Below the pieces are notes generated by a model, which saw only the letters and a list, made by a program, of their open reading frames with translations, did no database searches and was not told where the DNA came from. Below, in pieces: positions 24,665 to 33,126 of a DNA stretch of 64,000 nt. Numbering within the stretch: the stretch's first letter is position 1; every line of letters begins with the position of its first letter. Source of the stretch: an uncultured Bacteroidota bacterium (GTDB taxonomy: Bacteria; Bacteroidota; Bacteroidia; Chitinophagales; Chitinophagaceae); NCBI GenBank assembly GCA_903905065.1, contig CAIVEW010000040.1, forward strand, positions 21,626 through 85,625, written 5' to 3'. The position numbers and the translations under genes were made by a program.

Positions 24665-25552
24665 TTAATTAGTCAGCTCCATAAACTTACTCTCCAGGCT
24701 CTTCTTTCGCAGCAACAGATGCGACAATACTATTCCTTTACGGATGCAAAATTCGTTTACCTGCACCGGTGTTACGTCAGTTTCACAAGCTAACTGCAGG
24801 GTAGTGTCAACCAGTTTTATCCTTTTTATGCCTTTCATAGTTTGCAAAGCCTGCTGCAGCCCGGCCATATCAGCGGCCCTTACTTCTACCTGGTCTTCAC
24901 TTACCAGCACCTCGTCAACAGGACCGCTTAATAGCAGATCCCCTTTTTTCAATATTGCCACATGCGTGCACACCTTTTCTATTTCATCCAGCAAGTGGCT
25001 CGCAATAATAATCGTAATACCTTGTTTATGCAGCTCGCGTATCAGTTCCCTGATCTCGGCTATGCCGGCGGGGTCCAGCCCATTAGTTGGCTCATCCAGC
25101 ACCAACACCTTGGCGCCGCCCAGCAGTGCTGCTCCTATAGCCAGCCGCTGCTTCATGCCCAGAGAAAAGGATTGAAACTTAGAGTCCTTGCGCTCAAACA
25201 AGCCCACCTGCTTTAGTACGCGGTCACGGTCATCCTTGCCTTTGCGCCTTATAGCGGCAGTTATCTCCAGGTTGTCATATGCAGACAGATAATGGTAAAA
25301 ATTGGGTGTCTCCAGCAACGAACCTATTTGCCGGCGCGCTTCATCATGTGGCATACCGTCGAACCAGCTGAACGTCCCACCCTTTGCCAGCAATACATCA
25401 AGCACTATGCCCAGCAAAGTAGTTTTGCCGCTACCATTAGGGCCCAGCACTCCAAACACACATCCCTCGGGCACGTCAAATGAAACGCCCTTCAAAGCCT
25501 GTATCGGCCCATAAGATTTCGAGATGTTTTTTATGGAAAGAATCGATGCCAA
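24665..25552 (-). CDS. ABC exporter ATP-binding protein
   Basis: 295 residues. Walker A GPNGSGKTT (about residue 36), the signature SFSLGMKQRLAIGAALL, Walker B VLVLDEPTNGLDP and the H-loop IASHLLDEIE are all intact. A ~65-residue C-terminal extension after residue 230 is typical of the CcmA/NatA-type exporters. It pairs with the permease downstream, and the two presumably form an operon. Confidence 0.92.
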   Translation of the reverse strand: MASILSIKNISKSYGPIQALKGVSFDVPEGCVFGVLGPNGSGKTTLLGIVLDVLLAKGGTFSWFDGMPHDEARRQIGSLLETPNFYHYLSAYDNLEITAAIRRKGKDDRDRVLKQVGLFERKDSKFQSFSLGMKQRLAIGAALLGGAKVLVLDEPTNGLDPAGIAEIRELIRELHKQGITIIIASHLLDEIEKVCTHVAILKKGDLLLSGPVDEVLVSEDQVEVRAADMAGLQQALQTMKGIKRIKLVDTTLQLACETDVTPVQVNEFCIRKGIVLSHLLLRKKSLESKFMELTN

Positions 25553-25790
25553 GGAAAGAAGAAATTAGTTAGGTAAATGTAATTAAAAACATCCGGCATT
25601 TGAGAAAACGTGGAAGCACAACTAGGATTTCGTGGCAGGAACAAAGTAAATGAAATAAATCAGCTATGTATTGCCAGCGCAACAATATCAATAACCTGCA
25701 TTTTTTTAAAAAAATTCTATCTTTAGCCACACACTGCATTTCAGGCAGCAGGCTGGCGTTGAGACGGTCCTGTAAAATAAAACAGATGTA

Positions 25791-28526
25791 ATGAGTACCG
25801 GAAAAAATAAGAAAAAACCCATAGTTAATAATAATTTGCCGCAACAGGCCGCGGTCGCGACACCGGTTGCCAGGCCGCGGATAGAAAAAATAGTAAGCGA
25901 CGATGAACTGCCACTTAAAGAACAGGTGCTCAACTGGATACTATCGATAGGCGGCACCATATTCGTTTATTGGTGCGTTGCGCAGATCATTCTGAAGGTA
26001 TATCATCCGGATACAAGCGCTGCTTTCGCTGATGCGCAACGGCTCCTTATTGAGCCGGCCGGCATTCGGCCGGAGCCCATGGAAGCTATGTTGTTCAGGG
26101 TTGGGGTAGTGGTTATTACCTTAGGGCTGCTTGGTTTTTACGGGATATTCTCCAAAATGCAGGCGATAAAAGACATTGCAAGGAAGCCGTCGTTTCTGAT
26201 TATTTCACTGATTCCGGTAGTGCTGCTTCTGTGTATGATATGGATGGATTTTACTGCACAAAACCCCTTTGTGAAAGACGGTGGTGACATGGTTCAGAAC
26301 AGCCGCGACTATGTAGGTCACACCAATTTTGATTTTTATTTCGACGGTTTTTTCCTGGGCAACTACCTGATGCTCTACACGTTTATCCTGGTGCCGGCGC
26401 TTGCCTGCCTTTTCTTTTTCGGGATCAGGAAGTTCAAATGGGAGGACAATAGAATATTCGGGATCGCGACTTTGGTTATCGGGTACGTGGTTGTGGGAGG
26501 TGTGGTTGCAGCATGCATAGGCATGAGCGTGTTTCATTTCCCTTACTCGTTTGAGAATAAATATAACTTCAATGCGGTCTATTATTCCATGACACAGGTT
26601 TATTCCGGCTTGCCTATGTTGGTTAACGGTTTTTCTAATACCTATGGCCTATACCCTCATTTCTTAAACCTTATTTTTCATTTTACCGGCTTGAGTGTTT
26701 ATAAATTTTCGCTTGTTATGGCGATAATCATAGGCATTTCATTTATAGCTAATTTTTACTCTTTGAAGCAGTATGTAAATAATAAGGTCATCCTGTTCCT
26801 GGGAATGTCGGCGGTTATATTTTTTCCTTTTCTCAATTTTAAGTTCGGGCAGAACTTTGATTGTAATTTTGCGTTTTACCCCATCCGTTATATTATTCCC
26901 AGTACGCTTATTTTTTTAGCCTCAGTGTATTTTAAGAACCGGTCGAAGGTCATTTACTGGAGCACTACTGTTATTCAGGCATTTTTTGTCTTGTGGAACC
27001 CCGAAATAGGTTTGGTGAGTTACCTGTCATGGCTGGCCGTAAATACGTTCATTGATTTTTATACGTCAGAAAACAAAATAAATTTTAAGCAGATAGTGAT
27101 TCATTGGGCGGCCGGTATTGGGATGCTGATCGTGGCATTTTATTCTTACAAACTAATAATCAGTGCTATATATGGTTCTTCGCCGGACCTCGCCTCCTTG
27201 TTCTCTACGATTGCTGTTTTCAGTAAGGTTGGCGCAGGGCTGCTGCCGATGTCGCTGGTGCACCCATGGAACATAATGATGGTAATAGTGATGTTGGGCA
27301 TGACTTATGCCATCAGTAAGTGGTTCAGAAAAGAGATCACACCGAAGGCTGCTATGGTATTTCTACTTTCTGTGCTTAGTGTAGGGTTCTTTGTGTATTT
27401 CGAGGGGCGCAGCCATAACTGGCAATTGGCGCAGAGTTCGGGTATGTGCTTATTGTTGCTGACTGTAATGGGCGATGATCTGTGGAGCATAGTGAAGACC
27501 AGGAATTTGTTGGTGTTAAATGCACTGTTTGTTGTTTTCCTTTTTGTGATCTCGTTTTCGTTTTTCTCCATAGTGTTTGGCAAGGAGCGCATCAGCGAGC
27601 TCATGTCGCAGGAGGACGATAAAGCGAAGCAGCAAGATGAGCAAAATCGTATAGAGAGCAATTCCGGATTTATTCTGAAGAATTCTAAGCCGAACGAAAA
27701 ACTTTATGTTTTCACTGTGCGACAGTTGCAGGCATTGTATTTTGACGGGAATAACCGGAAGTCCGCATTCAACCCCGGCCTCGGTGATTTTTTTCTGAAC
27801 TCCGACATGGATAGACTAGTGAGTGGAGTAAGAGATTCATCCTTTAAAATTTTTATAGAACCCAATCTCGCAGCTTATCCTTTCCTCACCCGCCCGTTTG
27901 CGGCCATGGCAGCCACGTATGACGTCAAGGACACTAACAAGTCGATGGCCTTACTGGTGAAAAGAACGAGTAAACTGCCGGCTCAAACGTTTTTTAATAA
28001 TTCTGATCAACAGATATTTCACAGGAAATATACGGATGATACCGCCGGCCTCAACGCCCGTATAAGCGATGGAGTGGGGCAGCCTGCGGTGGCGCTTAAT
28101 ACCGAGTTCTCCGCTGAAGTGCTGTTCAGGCCGCAGCAGCAGATATATCAATATGCGACACTGGTGGGGAATATGAATGACACGAGCGGCTTTATTATGG
28201 CGAACATCCTCAATTCATCGAACTACTTTTTCGGAGTTAACGGTAAGGGAACGGGCGCTGCAATACCAGGAGATGGCTGGGCATATGTGGTAATGAATGT
28301 ATATCCCGACCATTTTGAGATATATGTGAACGGGACCATGGCAAGCGCTTTTCCTTTGCCGAAGCCTTTCAAATCGTCGCCTGAAAAACTATTTGTAGGA
28401 AATCTCGGGTTTATGCGCTTTTATATAGGTCAGATATCCGAAGTAGCAATTACCAATAAAACAACAGATAAGACGCAAATACAAACCACTTGGGAAAGTA
28501 TTAAACAGGCTACGGCAGGTAAGTAG
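25791..28526 (+). CDS. Multi-spanning protein with C-terminal LamG-like domain (candidate GT-C)
   Basis: 911 residues. After a basic Pro/Lys-rich start come about 13 hydrophobic spans from residue 45 to ~610, including a lumenal-type loop GFSNTYGLYPHFLN and FVLWNPEIGLVSYL. This architecture resembles GT-C glycosyltransferases and polymerases, though no DxD or EED motif is decisive to my eye. The soluble tail ends in a ~170-residue jelly-roll (SAEVLFRPQQQIYQYATLVG, YVVMNVYPDHFEIYVNGTMA, FVGNLGFMRFYIGQISEVAI), a LamG/concanavalin-like fold that would lie outside the cytoplasm. It is the first gene of the long same-strand cluster, and the next start is 15 bases away. Likely job: transferring or polymerising a carrier-linked sugar, with the tail binding glycan (inference). 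No homologue with a known function is claimed. Confidence 0.7.
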   Translation: MSTGKNKKKPIVNNNLPQQAAVATPVARPRIEKIVSDDELPLKEQVLNWILSIGGTIFVYWCVAQIILKVYHPDTSAAFADAQRLLIEPAGIRPEPMEAMLFRVGVVVITLGLLGFYGIFSKMQAIKDIARKPSFLIISLIPVVLLLCMIWMDFTAQNPFVKDGGDMVQNSRDYVGHTNFDFYFDGFFLGNYLMLYTFILVPALACLFFFGIRKFKWEDNRIFGIATLVIGYVVVGGVVAACIGMSVFHFPYSFENKYNFNAVYYSMTQVYSGLPMLVNGFSNTYGLYPHFLNLIFHFTGLSVYKFSLVMAIIIGISFIANFYSLKQYVNNKVILFLGMSAVIFFPFLNFKFGQNFDCNFAFYPIRYIIPSTLIFLASVYFKNRSKVIYWSTTVIQAFFVLWNPEIGLVSYLSWLAVNTFIDFYTSENKINFKQIVIHWAAGIGMLIVAFYSYKLIISAIYGSSPDLASLFSTIAVFSKVGAGLLPMSLVHPWNIMMVIVMLGMTYAISKWFRKEITPKAAMVFLLSVLSVGFFVYFEGRSHNWQLAQSSGMCLLLLTVMGDDLWSIVKTRNLLVLNALFVVFLFVISFSFFSIVFGKERISELMSQEDDKAKQQDEQNRIESNSGFILKNSKPNEKLYVFTVRQLQALYFDGNNRKSAFNPGLGDFFLNSDMDRLVSGVRDSSFKIFIEPNLAAYPFLTRPFAAMAATYDVKDTNKSMALLVKRTSKLPAQTFFNNSDQQIFHRKYTDDTAGLNARISDGVGQPAVALNTEFSAEVLFRPQQQIYQYATLVGNMNDTSGFIMANILNSSNYFFGVNGKGTGAAIPGDGWAYVVMNVYPDHFEIYVNGTMASAFPLPKPFKSSPEKLFVGNLGFMRFYIGQISEVAITNKTTDKTQIQTTWESIKQATAGK

Positions 28527-28541
28527 GATAATATATAACAG

Positions 28542-29189
28542 ATGCAGCACATAATTTTCGATTTAGACGGGACAATAATTGACTCTAAAAATGAAATACT
28601 AAAAACATACAAACTCGTTTTTGATCAGATCCGTCCGGACGTGGCGCCTGACCTGGACAAGCTGAATTATGGCCTTACACTCGGGGACTTGCTGAAAAGT
28701 GTGTATGGAGCCGATCCGGATAAAATAGCCAAAGCAAAACTGCTCTTTGCATCTGTTTATGATAATTCAGATTATTCAGAGACTACTTTGTATGATGGTG
28801 TCGTAGACGTTCTAAATGCACTAAAAAAGGACGGCTGCGAATTGTACATTGCAACTAATAAAAGATTACTGCCAACAAAGCGGATATTAGAGAAAAAACA
28901 GATCAGCCATTTATTTTCACATATTATGGCCAATGAAATGGAACCGGGAGTGACCTTTTCGAAGCGGCAGATGATCGAGGGGCTAAAGCGGCTGGGCTCG
29001 TTTACTGAAGGCTTCATGGTAGGAGATGCAATCACCGATATACAGGCCGGCAACGAAGAAAAACTGCAGACCGTCGCTGTCACTTACGGTTATGAAAAGC
29101 CAGATGTTCTGGCTGCGCAAAGTCCGTCGTTCACCATCGACCACTTTGAAAAATTATATACATTTGTTACTGCCGCAGCCAGTAGATAG
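28542..29189 (+). CDS. HAD family hydrolase (phosphoglycolate phosphatase-like)
   Basis: 215 residues: motif I FDLDGTIIDS (nucleophile and acid/base Asp), cap domain insert, motif II IATNK, motif III Lys in RQMIEGLK context and motif IV GDAITDIQAG. It should hydrolyse a small phosphate ester. Its position 15 bases after the membrane protein and before a PRTase-like gene suggests a sugar-phosphate or nucleotide-linked phosphatase step in the surface-sugar pathway. Confidence 0.9.
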   Translation: MQHIIFDLDGTIIDSKNEILKTYKLVFDQIRPDVAPDLDKLNYGLTLGDLLKSVYGADPDKIAKAKLLFASVYDNSDYSETTLYDGVVDVLNALKKDGCELYIATNKRLLPTKRILEKKQISHLFSHIMANEMEPGVTFSKRQMIEGLKRLGSFTEGFMVGDAITDIQAGNEEKLQTVAVTYGYEKPDVLAAQSPSFTIDHFEKLYTFVTAAASR

Positions 29190-29233
29190 TGGGCGCCTCG
29201 CGTGCTGGTTTTATGGCGGCAACCTTAATGTGA

Positions 29234-29668
29234 ATGGCAATCATCAGAAAACTTACCTGGGAAGATGTTCTTTTACTTAGTGATCAGCTTGGTGCTAAGA
29301 TAATGGAGTCAGGAGTTGAAATAGATGTGCTGATAGGGTTGGCAAGAGGAGGATGGATACCGACGCGCTTGTTGTCAGACCGGCTGAACGTAAAAAAAAT
29401 AGCGAGCATAGGAATTGGCTATGAAGATGAGGCCCGGACCGAGTTGAACGCATATTCATTGCCCGGTTTAGCGACGACGGGGCTGAAGTTTTTGTTGATT
29501 GAAGACAGGCTCGAATCCGGGAAGTCTTTGAGGAAAGCATTTGAAATACTTTGTGAGCAAGGGGCGGCTGTGCAAACGGCAGCTTACTTTTCCAGGACAG
29601 ATAGCGTCATGACGCCAGACTATTGTTTAGGTCAGACAAACGATGATATTATCTTTCCGTGGGAGTGA
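29234..29668 (+). CDS. Phosphoribosyltransferase-like protein
   Basis: 144 residues with the type I PRTase core: VLIGLARGGWIPTRLLSDRL and the PRPP-loop counterpart FLLIEDRLESGKSLRKAFE. The consensus there is V-D-D-x-x-x-T-G-x-T; the second acidic residue is kept (E-D) but the threonine before glycine is a serine and the loop is short, so catalytic activity is likely but not certain. Family members of this group include xanthine- and hypoxanthine-type PRTases. Its place in a sugar cluster is unusual. Confidence 0.75.
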   Translation: MAIIRKLTWEDVLLLSDQLGAKIMESGVEIDVLIGLARGGWIPTRLLSDRLNVKKIASIGIGYEDEARTELNAYSLPGLATTGLKFLLIEDRLESGKSLRKAFEILCEQGAAVQTAAYFSRTDSVMTPDYCLGQTNDDIIFPWE

Positions 29669-29732
29669 TGCGCAAAAGTAAGCATCGAAACCTAAGGTTT
29701 TTGAAAAGGGACGTAATTTTAAATAATACTAA

Positions 29733-30725
29733 ATGCCAATTGTTGACCCTATAGGATATCGCGAGATCATCAAGTCCGTAAACCTGGACCAAATGAGAAA
29801 TAAATCGGTATTTATTACCGGTGGTACTGGTTTTTTTGGATTTTGGTTGCTCAACCTTTTAACCATTCTGAACGCCGATGGCTTTGGGATCACGGCAACA
29901 CTTCTTTCCAGGAATCCGGAACAATTCCTTGGTGATAACCCCCAATATAAAGAAGTTAATTGGCTGCAATGGGTGGCCGGGGACGTAGAAACATACAGTT
30001 TTCCAGACCGCAAATTTGATATGTTCATACATGGTGCTGCCAACACGAAGCCGGAGTCACTGAACAAACAAGTGCCCGTATTTGACAGTATTGTTTTTGG
30101 TACAAAGCATGTGCTGGAACATGCCTGCGCATCGGGTGCCAGGCGTTTCCTGCTGATCAGTTCCGGCGCCGTATATGGTGAAGTACCAGCCGGTACCGAC
30201 TCTATTTCAGAGGATGTCGTCACTTCACCTCATACAAATAAGCCGGAAAACGCATACGGAGAAGCAAAGCGTGCCGCTGAAATGTTGGGGTGCTGTTATG
30301 CTTTTGAAAAAGGAATTGAGGTGGTTACTGCCCGTTGCTTTGCGTTCACAGGTTATGGGATCGGCGGGCATTTGGTACTTGGCCTGCTGATAAAACAGGC
30401 GCTTAATAGCGAGGAGATCAATATCAACGGCAGCGGTTTGGCAAGAAGGAGTTTTCTACATGGCCGCGACTTAAGCATTTGGCTGCTGAAGTTACTGGCA
30501 GACGGTATAAATGCAGAGATCTATAATGTGGGGTCTGATGAAGTGTATTCAATTCTTGGCCTGGCAGAATTAGTGAGAGATGAACTTGCGCCTGGAAAAA
30601 TAATTAACGTTCTCGGCGCCCAGAAAATAGAACAAAGACTGAATTACATACCGTCCATTGAGAAAGCCAGATCGCTTGGCCTGGGCGTATGGACCACCCT
30701 AAGGGACGCAATAAAAGAAACTTAA
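29733..30725 (+). CDS. NAD-dependent epimerase/dehydratase (extended SDR)
   Basis: 330 residues. Rossmann loop GGTGFFGFWLL (GxxGxxG), the active-site Ser pair in LISSGAVYGEV and the Y-x3-K pair in ENAYGEAKRAAEM are intact; the C-terminal sugar-binding part includes RRSFLHGRDLSIWLL. The best guess is an NDP-sugar 4-epimerase, dehydratase or reductase acting on a CDP-, dTDP- or UDP-sugar. A non-canonical N-terminal extension of ~25 residues precedes the fold. Confidence 0.88.
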   Translation: MPIVDPIGYREIIKSVNLDQMRNKSVFITGGTGFFGFWLLNLLTILNADGFGITATLLSRNPEQFLGDNPQYKEVNWLQWVAGDVETYSFPDRKFDMFIHGAANTKPESLNKQVPVFDSIVFGTKHVLEHACASGARRFLLISSGAVYGEVPAGTDSISEDVVTSPHTNKPENAYGEAKRAAEMLGCCYAFEKGIEVVTARCFAFTGYGIGGHLVLGLLIKQALNSEEININGSGLARRSFLHGRDLSIWLLKLLADGINAEIYNVGSDEVYSILGLAELVRDELAPGKIINVLGAQKIEQRLNYIPSIEKARSLGLGVWTTLRDAIKET

Positions 30726-30833
30726 TGGGTGAATAATAATTTCTTCGTTAAAAATAGCGGGTCTAATCAGTTTTTTCTTTTTAAAAATTATACATTTACC
30801 AGAACTTTGTTTGATTATTAATATAGTAACATT

Positions 30834-32348
30834 ATGAACGTATTCGAGAAGCCGCTTTTTATCTTTGAAATGGCCAATAACCACATGGGCGACCTTGACC
30901 ATGGGATAAGAATTGTAAGAGAATTTAAGAAAATCACCGAAGGGATCACTGAATTCAACTTTTCCATCAAGTTGCAGCATCGCGACGATTCTTTTTTTCA
31001 TCCGGCTCATATCCATCGCCAGGACCATAAACTAATCAAACGTTTTGTAGAAACAAGATTGGGTTATGACGGTTTTAAACGTTTAACTGAAGAGATAAGG
31101 AACAACGGTTTTTTAACCATGTGTACGCCTTGGGATGAGCCCAGTGTGGACCTGATGGAAGAACTGGACTACGATATCATCAAGATAGCTAGTTGCGCAT
31201 TCAACGATTGGCCGCTATGGGAAAGGGTAGCTAAATCCAATAAGCCGATCATAGCCTCAACTGCAGGCGCTCAACTGGATTCTATCGACCAGGTGGTATC
31301 CTTCCTTTCACACCGTGAAAAGAAATTTGCGATAATGCATTGCGTTGGCGAATATCCTTGTGCAAAAGAAAACCTGGAATTGAACCAGATCGACTTTTTT
31401 AAAGAGCGCTATCCTGGTGTTCCGATTGGTTTTTCTACCCATGAAGACCCGAACAACGTGGACAGCATAAAGATAGTAGTGGCAAAAGGCGCACACCTTT
31501 ATGAAAAGCATATTGGCGTTGCCACCGACAAGTATGCGCTGAATGCGTATTCGGCCAGTCCGGAGCAGGCAAAGGCATGGGTAGATAGTGCATTAGACAC
31601 ACTGGTGATGTGCGGTGGTTCAAAAACCAAACGCAAAGGATTTACAGAAAAGGAAATGTCCGACCTCGGCATATTATACCGCGGGGCTTATGCTTCCAAA
31701 GATATTGTTGCGGGAAGCAAAATTGAGGGGGCCGATATGTTCCTGGCAATGCCAAACATCGAAGGGCAACTGGTGGCCAACCAGATGTCGAAATACAATG
31801 AGTTTTACGCGGAGAAAGACATAAAGAAAGGTGAGCCGATAATGACGGCTGATATCCAGACCAAGCATCTCAGGAAGCAGGTGATCGAGATCATTGATGA
31901 GCTGCGGAATATGCTTGTCGAGAGCAGGGTAGCGCTGCCACCGTATGTCGACCTGGAGATATCTTACCATTACGGTATAGACCGCTTCCATGAGATTGGC
32001 GGTATACTGGTGCAGGTGCTGAACAGGGAGTATAGCAAAATACTCCTGGTAATGTTCCCCGGTCAGTCTTATCCCAAGCATCATCACGTGCAGAAAGACG
32101 AAAGTTATCACATACTTTACGGCGACCTCACTGTAGATATAGAAGGCACAGAACATAAACTGGAAAAGGGTGGGCTTCTTTCGGTCAACCGTGGCCAGGT
32201 GCACAGCTTCAAAACAAAGGGTGGGGTGATCATAGAAGAAATAGCAACTACCTACATCAAGGGCGATTCGTATTATGCCGATGATTCCATTAATAAGCGG
32301 TCTAACAGGAAAACTTTGTTGACGTTCTGGCCGGAATGGATGAAATAA
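30834..32348 (+). CDS. NeuB-family synthase fused to SAF and cupin domains
   Basis: 504 residues in three parts. Residues ~1-270 form the NeuB TIM barrel (IFEMANNHMGD, CTPWDEPSVDLMEELDYD, KIASCAFNDWP, MHCVGEYPC, GFSTHEDPN, EKHIGVATDKY). Next comes an SAF-like segment (RGAYASKDIVAGSKI). The C-terminal ~120 residues form a cupin with metal-binding residues HHHVQKDESYHIL and GQVHSF. NeuB proteins condense phosphoenolpyruvate with an aldose to give a 3-deoxy-nonulosonate or related acid. The cupin resembles sugar isomerase cupins and could isomerise or epimerise the aldose before condensation. The fusion is unusual; canonical NeuB is ~340 residues. No CMP-sugar synthetase lies in the window. Confidence 0.88.
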   Translation: MNVFEKPLFIFEMANNHMGDLDHGIRIVREFKKITEGITEFNFSIKLQHRDDSFFHPAHIHRQDHKLIKRFVETRLGYDGFKRLTEEIRNNGFLTMCTPWDEPSVDLMEELDYDIIKIASCAFNDWPLWERVAKSNKPIIASTAGAQLDSIDQVVSFLSHREKKFAIMHCVGEYPCAKENLELNQIDFFKERYPGVPIGFSTHEDPNNVDSIKIVVAKGAHLYEKHIGVATDKYALNAYSASPEQAKAWVDSALDTLVMCGGSKTKRKGFTEKEMSDLGILYRGAYASKDIVAGSKIEGADMFLAMPNIEGQLVANQMSKYNEFYAEKDIKKGEPIMTADIQTKHLRKQVIEIIDELRNMLVESRVALPPYVDLEISYHYGIDRFHEIGGILVQVLNREYSKILLVMFPGQSYPKHHHVQKDESYHILYGDLTVDIEGTEHKLEKGGLLSVNRGQVHSFKTKGGVIIEEIATTYIKGDSYYADDSINKRSNRKTLLTFWPEWMK

Positions 32349-32380
32349 TGCGGGCTTCTAAAAAGAAACACTTATAGCAC

Positions 32381-33079
32381 ATGGGTAAATTCGACGATAT
32401 ACAGCAGGCAGCTTACGACGCCAACATGCAGTTGCCAAAGTTGGACCTTGTGATCTTTACATTTGGAAATGTAAGCGCGGTTGACAGGAGCAAGGGTGTG
32501 TTTGCTATTAAACCCAGTGGCGTTGATTATAGCGAATTAACTCCTGCAAAAATGGTTATTGTCGATTTTGATGGGGTAACTGTAGAGGGTTCGCTCCGGC
32601 CGTCGTCTGATACCAAGACCCATGCATTACTTTATAAACATTGGGAAGACATCGGCGGCATATCCCATACACATTCTATGTATGCTACTGCCTGGGCGCA
32701 AAGTCAGCGCGACATACCTATTTATGGCACCACGCATGCAGACCACAACCAGGTTGATATTCCATGTGCGCCGCCTATGAGCGATGAGATGATCAAGGGC
32801 AACTATGAGCACGAGACCGGTTTCCAGATCATCAACTGTCTCAAGGAAAAAGGGCTGAGCTATAAAGATGTGGAAATGATACTTGTTGGTAATCATGCGC
32901 CATTCACCTGGGGCAAAACACCGGAAAAAGCGGTGTATAACAGTGCCGTACTCGAGTATGTTGCGCGTATGGCCTTGCTTACCGAGCAAATAAGGCCTGA
33001 TGTACCGCGATTAAAGGATGCGTTGATCAAGAAGCATTTTGAACGGAAGCATGGACCAGCATCTTACTACGGCCAGTGA
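32381..33079 (+). CDS. araD: L-ribulose-5-phosphate 4-epimerase
   Basis: 232 residues aligning along its length with AraD: GNVSAVDRSKGVFAIKPSGV, RPSSDTKTHALLY, the zinc motif SHTHSMYATAWAQ (His residues), DIPCAPPMSDEMI, and the typical end GPASYYGQ. Canonical reaction: interconversion of L-ribulose-5-phosphate and D-xylulose-5-phosphate. Because it lies between a NeuB-like synthase and a ThDP enzyme, it may here supply or rearrange the aldose substrate instead of serving arabinose catabolism; no araA or araB is present. Confidence 0.9.
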   Translation: MGKFDDIQQAAYDANMQLPKLDLVIFTFGNVSAVDRSKGVFAIKPSGVDYSELTPAKMVIVDFDGVTVEGSLRPSSDTKTHALLYKHWEDIGGISHTHSMYATAWAQSQRDIPIYGTTHADHNQVDIPCAPPMSDEMIKGNYEHETGFQIINCLKEKGLSYKDVEMILVGNHAPFTWGKTPEKAVYNSAVLEYVARMALLTEQIRPDVPRLKDALIKKHFERKHGPASYYGQ

Positions 33080-33126
33080 TTTTTCAAACACTATTCAGCG
33101 TTTATTAAACTAATTCAAAAATAAAA

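Noticed and set aside
30834..32348. Sialic acid (Neu5Ac) biosynthesis locus
   Set aside because: No NeuA CMP-synthetase, NeuC epimerase or sialyltransferase in the cluster, and the synthase is fused to a cupin.
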